Source of the DNA: Gloeomargarita sp. SKYG116 | GTDB lineage: Bacteria > Cyanobacteriota > Cyanobacteriia > Gloeomargaritales > Gloeomargaritaceae | DNA: 64,000 bases | Direction: 5' to 3' | Assembly (NCBI GenBank): GCA_025056115.1 | Contig: JANWVM010000002.1 | Location: forward strand, 18,524-82,523 | Translations under genes and position numbers: made by a program | Part shown: in pieces, positions 30,520-37,975 of the stretch | How positions within the stretch are numbered: the stretch's first letter is position 1 | How the letters are laid out: each line of letters begins with the position of its first letter | The notes under the pieces: generated by a model | Told to the model about the DNA's origin: nothing | Database searches by the model: none | The model's input: the letters and a program-made list of their open reading frames with translations, nothing else

Positions 30520-32697
30520 TTATGGCAGTCCCCGCAAATCCCTGAGTACATCTAGGGCGGTGGGGTAGCGGTCGGTGTAGAAATAGGCCACCATCTTATC
30601 CAAAATATCAGCCAAGCGAGTACTGACCTGGGCATGGGGCCGCCAGATGGGTAGTCCGGTATCGGGGTGCAGTTCTAAATCGCGGGGCGGAATTCCTGTT
30701 AGGGCTTGAATGGCGATCATTCCTACGGCGTAAATATCGCTGTTCAACTGTGGCCGTCCAGCCATTTGCTCGCTAGGCGCGTAGCCACGAGTGCCCACCG
30801 CTACGGTATATTCGGCTTCCTTCTCGCCAGTCATTGGACGTATTTGTTTCACAGCGCCAAAATCAATCAATACCAAGCGCTGGTCTTTGGCTCGCCGGAT
30901 GATATTGGCTGGTTTAATGTCACGGTGAATGACCTTGTGCTCATGGACGAAGGCCAGCACCTCCAAGATGCCCCGCAGCAGGGCCAATGTGTAAGTTTCG
31001 TCTCGTTTTTGACCAGGGACCAGTTCCTTGTCTAGGCTTGTCCCCTCAATGTACTCCTGCACCAGGTAAAATTCCCGCTCTTCCTCGAAATAGGCCAGTA
31101 ATTGGGGGATTTGCCGGTGCCGGCCCAGCACTTCTAGAATTTCGGCTTCTGTGTTGAACAATCGCCGGGCTATCTCCAAAAATTGGGAATCGGTGCGACC
31201 TGGTTTGAGTTGTTTAACCACACAGTCAGGGTACCGGGGTCGCTGGGTATCTTTGGCGAGATAGGTGCGGCCAAAACCCCCTTCTCCCAATACACGCACC
31301 ACCTGGTAACGCCCGGCCAGTAACCCGGTTTCCCGGTGTGGCGATGCAGTCGCAGGCACGCCTGGCGTCACTACTTCTGTGGCTTGGGTGGACTCCAGCA
31401 GGTTTTGGAGCCGGGTGATTTGTTCCTGTTGCTGGGCGACCTTCGCTGCCACCAGCCGATGCTGCCGGTCGGTTTCGTAGGCAGTGTAAGCAACGACCAC
31501 GATGCCGGTTGCCACAATCGCCAGCGCTGGCGGTACCACGGGAATCCAGCCCCCCCAGCGAAACAGGAGCATGCCAGTCCCCACCACTGCCAGCGCTCCG
31601 CCAGTCAAACCCAGCAGAAAATGGGCAGGATGTCGCAACCGCCAGGCCAGCAGTCCCCCTACCCCAGCCCAGAGAAATATCCACAGAATTTCCCCTGCCT
31701 CTGGCCAATACCAAATTTGGGTGCGACCGTCGAGCGCGGCGCTGATGAGTTGACTGGCAATTTGGCCGTGAATCACCACTCCCGCCATTTTCTGGTCGTC
31801 GGTCAAACCAGCGCTGTAGGGGGTGTAGAAATCATCCTTGGCGCTGGCGGCTGTGGTCCCAATCAGCACGAGCCGGTCTTGGATCAAGGCGGGTGGCACC
31901 TGCTGCGCGAGCAATTCCCCGAGCGTTACTTGTTCAACGGCCCGCCGCGGTCCCCGGTAGTTCAACAACACCTGATAGCCCCGGTCGTCGATGCCTTGAT
32001 AGGGCCCACTGTGGGAGGTCAAACGGGGAAAAACGCCACGGCCCAAAACAATCCTGCCGTCGGGCGTCTGCTGGGGTCGAATGCCCTCAAGCGCGAGAAA
32101 TCGCAACGCAGTCTGTACAGCTAAAGAATTGGCCGTGGGACAGGCAGCGGTTGGGTCTGGCTGTACACCCAATAACGCCCGGCGCACGGTTCCCCCGGCA
32201 TCTACCACCATATCGGCAAAACCGACACGCTCCGGCACGGCGGCGGCGGCAATCGCTGGTGGCGGTTTGATACCCGGGCTGCGGACATCTCCCAATTTGC
32301 ACACTGTAATGACTTTTGGCTCTTTGGCGAGTAGGGCGTACAGGTCGGCTGTACCTGGCTCTTGGGGGATGTCGCGGTACAAGTCCACCCCAATCACCCG
32401 CGGATTGGCCGATAGCAATAACCGGATAGCTTTTGTCAGTACCTGGTCTTGCAGCGGCCACTGTCCCAATCGCTGGATGTCGGCCTCGGTAATTTCGACG
32501 ACCACCACCCGTTTGTCAGTGGGTTCTGCCGGTCGCCAGCGCAACATCTGGTCGTAAAGGGCTAACTCTAAACCCTGTAGTCCTCCGGCCAGCCGCAGAC
32601 CTGTGATGATCATGCCGACCATCAGTCCCCCCACCCCTGCCGGCCAGCCTGACCACCGCCCCCAGTGTTCTCGCCAACCCTTGAACCAGGCCGCCAC
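30520..32697 (-). CDS. CHASE2-domain Ser/Thr protein kinase
   Basis: A 725-residue protein. An N-terminal membrane helix precedes a large CHASE2 sensor domain (VVVVEITEADIQRLGQWPLQ onward, with LVLIGTTAASAKDDFYTP), then three helices near 340-410. A short coiled coil and a C-terminal kinase domain follow (about 465-725: GEGGFGRTYLAKD, HRDIKPANIIRR, DFGAVKQI). The CHASE2 part would sit outside the cytoplasmic membrane and sense an unknown signal. The kinase motifs are all intact. It is probably co-transcribed with the FHA gene and is divergent from the Rre1-type regulator. Confidence 0.92.
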   Translation of the reverse strand: MAAWFKGWREHWGRWSGWPAGVGGLMVGMIITGLRLAGGLQGLELALYDQMLRWRPAEPTDKRVVVVEITEADIQRLGQWPLQDQVLTKAIRLLLSANPRVIGVDLYRDIPQEPGTADLYALLAKEPKVITVCKLGDVRSPGIKPPPAIAAAAVPERVGFADMVVDAGGTVRRALLGVQPDPTAACPTANSLAVQTALRFLALEGIRPQQTPDGRIVLGRGVFPRLTSHSGPYQGIDDRGYQVLLNYRGPRRAVEQVTLGELLAQQVPPALIQDRLVLIGTTAASAKDDFYTPYSAGLTDDQKMAGVVIHGQIASQLISAALDGRTQIWYWPEAGEILWIFLWAGVGGLLAWRLRHPAHFLLGLTGGALAVVGTGMLLFRWGGWIPVVPPALAIVATGIVVVAYTAYETDRQHRLVAAKVAQQQEQITRLQNLLESTQATEVVTPGVPATASPHRETGLLAGRYQVVRVLGEGGFGRTYLAKDTQRPRYPDCVVKQLKPGRTDSQFLEIARRLFNTEAEILEVLGRHRQIPQLLAYFEEEREFYLVQEYIEGTSLDKELVPGQKRDETYTLALLRGILEVLAFVHEHKVIHRDIKPANIIRRAKDQRLVLIDFGAVKQIRPMTGEKEAEYTVAVGTRGYAPSEQMAGRPQLNSDIYAVGMIAIQALTGIPPRDLELHPDTGLPIWRPHAQVSTRLADILDKMVAYFYTDRYPTALDVLRDLRGLP

Positions 32698-32823
32698 GTC
32701 TCCTGCTGTATGCTGGGATTGGCTGTTAGTCTATCACACCCAGCAGGAGGGGTATTCCCGTTGACGACCCCCCCTCAATCCGCCTAAGTTAGTAGCCAGA
32801 CCCTCTGCGAGGAAATGGCCGCC

Positions 32824-33480
32824 ATGGCTCCCCACGTACTCTTGGTGGACGACGAACCAGGTTTGCGGCAAGCCGTCCAAGCCTATCTCGAAGACAGCGG
32901 TTTTACAGTCAGCACTGCCCCTAACGCCCAAGTCGCCTGGGAATTGCTCGAGCGACACCGTCCTGATGTGGTGGTTTCGGACATCATGATGCCCCAGGTG
33001 AACGGCTACGAATTTCTCAAACAACTGCGCAACGACCCCCGTTTTCATCACCTGCCCGTCATTTTCCTCACGGCCCGGGGCTTGACCAAAGACCGGATTG
33101 CGGGATTTCGCGCTGGCGTGGATGCCTACATCCCCAAACCCTTTGACCCAGAAGAACTGGTGGCGGTGATTGAAAACCTCTTGCGCAAACAAGAGCCGCC
33201 GTCCCCGGATGTGGTGCAGCAACTGGCAGAGATCAAAGCCCTTCTAACCCAACAGGGGGGCGTTCCCCGCAAAGAGCCGATTGAGATTGACTTGACGCCC
33301 CGGGAACGCAGTGTGCTCGAACTCCTGGCGCAGGGATTGATGAACAAAGAGATTGCTCACCGGTTAGACACGAGCGTTCGCAACGTGGAGAAATACGTCA
33401 GTCGCCTCTTTGCCAAAACTGGCACCAACAGCCGCACCGAGCTGGTTCGCTTTGCCCTAGAACATGGCCTGGCAAAATAG
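32824..33480 (+). CDS. NarL/LuxR-family response regulator (Rre1/Ycf29-like)
   Basis: A 218-residue protein (MAPHVLLVDDEPGLRQAVQA) with an N-terminal receiver (DD pair; acceptor Asp in VVVSDIMMPQVNG; Lys in YIPKPFD) and a C-terminal LuxR-type HTH (LTPRERSVLELLAQGLMNKE and RNVEKYVSRLFAKT). Receiver plus GerE-type HTH with these linkers resembles Rre1/Ycf29, the cyanobacterial and plastid regulator of stress genes, working with kinase Hik34 or Hik2. The start at 32824 is better spaced from GAGG than the ATG at 32815. Confidence 0.85.
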   Translation: MAPHVLLVDDEPGLRQAVQAYLEDSGFTVSTAPNAQVAWELLERHRPDVVVSDIMMPQVNGYEFLKQLRNDPRFHHLPVIFLTARGLTKDRIAGFRAGVDAYIPKPFDPEELVAVIENLLRKQEPPSPDVVQQLAEIKALLTQQGGVPRKEPIEIDLTPRERSVLELLAQGLMNKEIAHRLDTSVRNVEKYVSRLFAKTGTNSRTELVRFALEHGLAK

Positions 33481-33499
33481 GCGCTCTGCCTGGACAAAC

Positions 33500-33517
33500 T
33501 TCTTAACAAAATGTAAC
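33500..33517 (-). promoter_or_regulatory. HLR1/RpaB-type box upstream of second hli gene
   Basis: On the minus strand the sequence reads GTTACATT-TT-GTTAAGAA, two HLR1-like units (G/T-TTACA-W-W) with the canonical two-base spacer; the second unit is less perfect. It lies 35 bases upstream of the hli start codon. A similar pair precedes the first hli gene. Confidence 0.45.
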
Positions 33518-33551
33518 ATCTTAGAAGCAATCGAGTCGGTTGAGGACGGTC

Positions 33552-33920
33552 ATGCGGCAGTTACTGGCAAAGATCAATGTCAATCCGACGGGTGAGGGCA
33601 CCTTTGGGTTTACCCACTTTGCGGAGAAATGGAATGGGCGCTTGGCGATGGTGGGCATCCTCTGTTTGATTGTGGGGGAAATCACCACCGGCAAAGGGCA
33701 ATTGGCGCAGATGGGCATCACGGGGCGCGGGCCGGCCTTGGTCGTCGTACTGTTGTTGCTGGCGTTCACTGTAGCGACGATGTTGGGATATTACGCAGTG
33801 GGGTTGGCTAAGCAGATGTCCCTCACGGCACCGCAAAATTCAGCAACCCCTGCTCCGGCAGATACCCCCGGAACTGCCCCGTCAGGCCCAACACCAGCAG
33901 CAGAGACACCGACCAATTAG
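33552..33920 (+). CDS. Hli-domain protein with second membrane helix and Pro-rich tail
   Basis: A 122-residue protein starting at ATG 33552 after TTGAGGAC. The N-terminal part is a standard Hli helix (FGFTHFAEKWNGRLAMVGIL, then LIVGEITTGKGQLAQMG). Unlike the 48-residue Hli at 1666, it continues with a second membrane helix (ALVVVLLLLAFTVATMLGYY) and a Pro/Ala/Thr-rich tail (SATPAPADTPGTAPSG...). It probably binds chlorophyll through the first helix. The tail is encoded opposite the 3' end of the GH57 gene, a 98-base overlap, which may be how it arose. Confidence 0.88.
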   Translation: MRQLLAKINVNPTGEGTFGFTHFAEKWNGRLAMVGILCLIVGEITTGKGQLAQMGITGRGPALVVVLLLLAFTVATMLGYYAVGLAKQMSLTAPQNSATPAPADTPGTAPSGPTPAAETPTN

Positions 33921-36024
33921 GCGCCACGTTTAACTCGCTCCAGGGCACGGCGATTTCTAAACAGGTCTCCAGCGCCATTTGGGTGGTTGTGGGTTGGGGG
34001 ACCCAGGTATCACCAGCGCCGGCCACCGCTAGCCAGCAAAAGCGTTCCGGTAGATGCACCCCCAAATGGTGGCGGAACCGATAATTGCAGGGGGGAATGT
34101 CCGGGACATCCGCTAGGGGAATCGGGCTGGTTTGGCCCAGTTGCCCCGGATAGTACCAGACCAGATGGAGGCTGGTAAAGTCGGCTTTTTCCGGCGCAAA
34201 TCCGGGCTGAAAGTCCACCCGCACGTAGAAGTGCAAATGGTCGGCGCCGTAGCGAATTGCCTCAACTGGATGCCGTTGGTACATCGTGGCCCGCGCTGTT
34301 CCCACCCGCACCATCCCAGCCCGAAACCAGTCCTGTTCATCGCCCCGCCCGTCAATGACCGGTTGAATGAACCCCTCTGGCGGGTAATCGCCCTGAAAAT
34401 GCTGCGGTTCCAGCGGGTAATCCAATTCTCGGGGCGGTTGCTGGCCGAGGCTTTGGTACAGGGCTTGCAAATGCTCCCGGAATAGGGCATCAAACACCGG
34501 GTCGAGCCGCGAACTGTGCCCGGCCCCAAACCACCAGAACCAGTCGGAACCCTCTGCTGCCGCTAGCGCTTCCCAGGCTGCCGCTGGTGGGTTGTCCGTC
34601 GCTGCCAGGAGCGCCCGTGCCTGCCCCAAGTAATCCCACGCGCGGTTCTTGACCGGGTCGCCAATCCAGGTGGTGAAACTGGCCTCAATCCACGACCCGC
34701 TGTGCAAATAATTCAAAGTGACCTGGGGCGGAAACTGCTCCAAAAACTCCGACACTGTCACCCCACAAAATCGCTCATCCTGGCTTAAGGCGCTCAACAA
34801 GGCTTCCAAAAACGGCCCCCCATCCTGCGGGTAATACTCCCAGCAGTTTTCCCCATCCAACGCAATCGTCACTAGCCACGGGTTAGAGGCCGTTGTCTCT
34901 GCTTGGGCGCGGGCATGAATCTGTCCCAGCCGGCTGACAAAATCGGCCACGGCTGTTTCCACCGGCAAATGACAGTAGGAAAACCCAATCAAGTCCGATA
35001 GGCGATGGTCGCGAAACACGAGCGCCAACTCCCCGGCTGGTGTCTGCATTTTGTAAGGACGATAAAGGCAATCCGGCGCCAGCACTTGTCCTTGACTGTC
35101 GCGCTGGATCGGTTGGCGTAAACTGGCTGCTAACACCCCCTCGTCGCTGCACAACCAACGGAACCCCTGGCGGGCAACCGGGTCGAGAATGGCCGGGCTC
35201 ACCGACTGCTCGGAAGGCCACAAACCTTTGGGGGTACGGCCAAAGTACTGCTGATAGTTGGCCCAAGCCTTGGCGAGTTGCCACGTCACGTCCTGGGGCC
35301 AAGAAAACCGCCGCGGCAAAGGCAAGTTGGGAACCGCCACCCGCGCCGATTCCGTATCTGCGAGCAAGGGCAGGATGGGATGGGTGTAGGGGCTGGTCGT
35401 CAGTTCAATCACGCCGGCGTCTTGCCAGCGGCGATGTTCGGGGATGATCTGGGCTAATATCTCCTGCTGGATTTGCCAGAGCGCCTGCCGGTCCGCCAGG
35501 GTGAAATGGCCGCCCTGTTCCCACCAGGTCTGCACTGGGGGCCGGTTCCAAAACAAGGGGTCTAGCCAGGTGAGATTATGCCACATCAACAAGTCTTCAA
35601 AATCCTGAAGCGACCAGTTTTCTAAGCACCAGACCCGTCCCTTGGTCTGCACCTGTTCATACAAACGGTGATAGCCGGGGTAGGGGTCAATCATGGTGCG
35701 GTGGTGGGCGTCAAAAAAACTACTGACCACAAAATGCCGTTCCCACTCGCTCAGGTCGGCGGCAGATTTAAGACTCACCGCCAGATAGGGGTCCATGGCC
35801 CGCCCGTGAGCATAATCCTCGATTTGCAGCAATAGGGACGGCACCAGGTTAATCGTGTGGTGGAAGTTGGGATAACGGGTCAGGCGTAGCAGCAAATCCA
35901 AGTAATCTTTCGTGCCGTGTAACCGCACCCACGGCAGCCGGTATTCCCCAGTGATGAGGCTTTTGTAAAAGGGTTGGTGCTGGTGCCAAATAAAGGCGAT
36001 ATACAGGGGATGCGGCATTGGCAC
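33823..36024 (-). CDS. Glycoside hydrolase family 57 protein
   Basis: A 733-residue protein with a GH57 start (LYIAFIWHQHQPFYKSLITG), the LRLTRYPNFHHTINLVPSLL segment, the nucleophile-bearing GLWPSEQSVSP motif (Glu), and TIALDGENCWEYYPQDGGPF. A C-terminal beta-rich domain of about 200 residues follows. GH57 enzymes act on alpha-glucans as amylases, branching enzymes or 4-alpha-glucanotransferases; the exact activity is not evident. It fits glycogen metabolism together with glgA in this window. The 3' end overlaps the second hli gene by 98 bases. Confidence 0.9.
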   Translation of the reverse strand: MPMPHPLYIAFIWHQHQPFYKSLITGEYRLPWVRLHGTKDYLDLLLRLTRYPNFHHTINLVPSLLLQIEDYAHGRAMDPYLAVSLKSAADLSEWERHFVVSSFFDAHHRTMIDPYPGYHRLYEQVQTKGRVWCLENWSLQDFEDLLMWHNLTWLDPLFWNRPPVQTWWEQGGHFTLADRQALWQIQQEILAQIIPEHRRWQDAGVIELTTSPYTHPILPLLADTESARVAVPNLPLPRRFSWPQDVTWQLAKAWANYQQYFGRTPKGLWPSEQSVSPAILDPVARQGFRWLCSDEGVLAASLRQPIQRDSQGQVLAPDCLYRPYKMQTPAGELALVFRDHRLSDLIGFSYCHLPVETAVADFVSRLGQIHARAQAETTASNPWLVTIALDGENCWEYYPQDGGPFLEALLSALSQDERFCGVTVSEFLEQFPPQVTLNYLHSGSWIEASFTTWIGDPVKNRAWDYLGQARALLAATDNPPAAAWEALAAAEGSDWFWWFGAGHSSRLDPVFDALFREHLQALYQSLGQQPPRELDYPLEPQHFQGDYPPEGFIQPVIDGRGDEQDWFRAGMVRVGTARATMYQRHPVEAIRYGADHLHFYVRVDFQPGFAPEKADFTSLHLVWYYPGQLGQTSPIPLADVPDIPPCNYRFRHHLGVHLPERFCWLAVAGAGDTWVPQPTTTQMALETCLEIAVPWSELNVAPNWSVSLLLVLGLTGQFRGYLPEQGLLNFAVP

Positions 36025-36065
36025 GGCCCACGCAAACTACCCCCACTCTACCAAAAGGATGAAAT

Positions 36066-36446
36066 TTAAGCGGAGTCGTCGGAGCGAGATTGCTCTAAGG
36101 ATTCCCGCAGCGTGGCCAGTTCTTGCGTCAATTCCTGCAACTGGGCTGCCGCCTGGGCCTGGCTAGGGGCTGTCGCCTCATCTTGAATGGTCACTTCTAC
36201 CGGTTGCGATGGCGGCGGTGGCGGGCTACTGCGGTTAAACAACCGTTCGACAAATTCCCGCGCTTCTGCCTCGGTTTTTTCCCCCTTCGCCACGAGTTCT
36301 TGCACCAGTTGTTGCATCTCTTGCTGCCACTGCTGGAGTTGCGCTTGGCGTTTTTGCTCGTCTTGCACCCATTCCACCACCGTGCTGGCGCAACCCAACA
36401 ATGCACGAAATCCTTGTTGTAACCACATCTCCGGCGTACTGGACAT
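36066..36446 (-). CDS. Coiled-coil small protein, phasin-like
   Basis: A 126-residue protein: an N-terminal amphipathic helix (MWLQQGFRALLGCASTVVEW), a Gln-rich coiled coil (QAQLQQWQQEMQQLVQELVA), a Pro/Ser linker (SSPPPPPSQP) and a C-terminal coiled coil (LQELTQELATLRESLEQSR). The layout resembles phasin-like or poly(hydroxyalkanoate)-granule-type proteins and cyanobacterial short coiled-coil proteins. I cannot assign it. It lies between GH57 and the CDF transporter on the same strand, 30 bases after the latter. Confidence 0.7.
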   Translation of the reverse strand: MSSTPEMWLQQGFRALLGCASTVVEWVQDEQKRQAQLQQWQQEMQQLVQELVAKGEKTEAEAREFVERLFNRSSPPPPPSQPVEVTIQDEATAPSQAQAAAQLQELTQELATLRESLEQSRSDDSA

Positions 36447-36476
36447 CTGTTTGTCCTCGATTTTGGTTCTACTGTA

Positions 36477-37367
36477 TCAACCTGCTGGCTCTTCTGGCAA
36501 ATCGCCGGGACTCGGTTCGATGTGGATGGTAATGCGCGCCGGGCCATAGTGTTTTTGTAATAAAGCCTCCACCTGTTCACTCAAGTGATGTGCCGTTGCC
36601 AGGTCTTTAGGCGTCACGACCAGATGTAGTTCGATAAACACTTGCCGTCCCACTAACCCTCGCGAGGCGATGTCGTGGCAACTCTCAACCCCCGGCACTT
36701 GCGTCACTAACCGAGCAATCGCTTCTGGGGCAATCGCCATTTCGTCAACTAACCAGGGCAGATTGGTTGCCAAAATCCGCCATCCGCTGCGCAGTACCAG
36801 CCCGGCCACTGGAATTGCCAGTACGCTATCCAACCAAGTCCAACCGGCGGCGACCCCAGCCATCCCCACCAACACCATGAGATTAATCCACACGTCCCCC
36901 AGCGTATGCAGCGCATCGGCCCGGAGAATGGGACTGTCTAAGCGTTGCCCCTGCCGGTACTCGTACCAAGTCACCGCGCTATTTACCAGCAGCACCCCTG
37001 CCAGCAACCCCATGTCAGCTAGACCAAAACGCGGCGGGGGAGCTTGTTCTATCCATCGCCCTACAGCTTGTTGGATCACCTCAAAACTAACTACCCCCAA
37101 GAACACGGCAATCACCAGCGCCCCTACCGCCTCAAACTTTTGGTGACCATAGGGGTGTTCCCGATCCGGTTCCGGTTTGGCCCAACTCTGCGCCACCAAG
37201 CCCACAACACTGCTCAGGCAATCGGTGAGACTATGCAGGGCATCGGCCAGAATCGCCAAGGAACCCGTCCCAAACCCGACGGCTAGTTTCACCCCGAATA
37301 CAGCTAGGTTGTAGCCCAATACGATACGCAGAACTCGCTTGACTTGCCCGCCCCGGCTAGCCGGCAT
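36477..37367 (-). CDS. Cation diffusion facilitator (CDF) family metal transporter
   Basis: A 296-residue membrane protein with about six helices. The two metal-site signatures are ILADALHSLTDCLSSVVGL in helix 2 (HxxxD) and ILRADALHTLGDVWINL in helix 5 (HxxxD). A cytoplasmic C-terminal domain follows. HD-HD type sites are typical of zinc or other divalent-cation exporters, often proton-coupled. Iron or manganese cannot be excluded. Its start overlaps the preceding cyclic-nucleotide-binding gene by 11 bases. Confidence 0.92.
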   Translation of the reverse strand: MPASRGGQVKRVLRIVLGYNLAVFGVKLAVGFGTGSLAILADALHSLTDCLSSVVGLVAQSWAKPEPDREHPYGHQKFEAVGALVIAVFLGVVSFEVIQQAVGRWIEQAPPPRFGLADMGLLAGVLLVNSAVTWYEYRQGQRLDSPILRADALHTLGDVWINLMVLVGMAGVAAGWTWLDSVLAIPVAGLVLRSGWRILATNLPWLVDEMAIAPEAIARLVTQVPGVESCHDIASRGLVGRQVFIELHLVVTPKDLATAHHLSEQVEALLQKHYGPARITIHIEPSPGDLPEEPAG

Positions 37368-37818
37368 AGGTCCCCACGCTTACCAACTGGTTGAGTCGGC
37401 GAATCCGTTGACACAGGTTTTGGATGATGTTAAGCGCGATCGCGGGGTTGTTGAGGATGGCCTCCTGCATTTGGGGTTGGGATAAACACAGGCACGTGCA
37501 GGGCGTTAAAGCGGTTACCGACGCCGAACGAGGTTCACTGTCGAACAGGGACATTTCGCCAAAATAGGCCCCCGCCTCCAACCGAGCTAGTTCCACTTCA
37601 CCGATGTGAATCTTCACTTGCCCCTCGGAGAGGATGTAGAACAGTTGACCAATATCCCCCCGTTCAAAAATCGTCTCACCCGGTTGAAAATGCAGTTCCA
37701 CCATTTCCACTGCCAAATCCCGCAGAAAGTCGTAATCGTTGATCCCCCGAAAAATTGGTACGTCCCGCAAGAACATAAGGCGGTCCGTCAAACTAAGGTC
37801 AGACGCATGAATAGTCAT
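37357..37818 (-). CDS. Cyclic nucleotide-binding domain protein
   Basis: A 153-residue protein starting MTIHASDLSLTDRLMFLRDV. It is a lone CNB domain: FQPGETIFERGDIGQLFYIL, GAYFGEMSLFDSEPRSASVT (phosphate-binding cassette with the conserved Arg), and a final helix. There is no HTH or channel domain, so it is not a CRP transcription factor. Binding of cAMP or cGMP is predicted from the cassette. The gene overlaps the CDF transporter gene by 11 bases, which suggests it could regulate that transporter; this is inference. Confidence 0.88.
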   Translation of the reverse strand: MTIHASDLSLTDRLMFLRDVPIFRGINDYDFLRDLAVEMVELHFQPGETIFERGDIGQLFYILSEGQVKIHIGEVELARLEAGAYFGEMSLFDSEPRSASVTALTPCTCLCLSQPQMQEAILNNPAIALNIIQNLCQRIRRLNQLVSVGTYAG

Positions 37819-37975
37819 CGCCAACTTCCCCACTCTGTGTGAATTCAACCGCTACTTTTTATCTCTCCCACCCCACCACCCTGATTCTAACCTAGCCGTT
37901 TACGACACTCCCTAGGTATCCTAAAATTTTTATGCCAAGCGGGCCAGTCATCAGAAATTGGCGCTGGACTTGCCC
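37819..37975. other. Short gap upstream of the CNB gene
   Basis: About 157 bases between the CNB-domain gene and the end of the RNase gene, AT-rich with TTTATCTCTC and CTAAAATTTTTATGCC runs. It is probably the promoter region for the CNB/CDF genes on the minus strand. No distinct box is marked. Confidence 0.4.

Noticed and set aside
31336..32124. 262-codon plus-strand ORF
   Set aside because: Antisense shadow of the CHASE2 kinase gene; no ribosome site and no domain.
37437..37446. HIP1 octamer as an organised repeat
   Set aside because: Only one GCGATCGC was noticed; no HIP1 enrichment can be claimed from this window.
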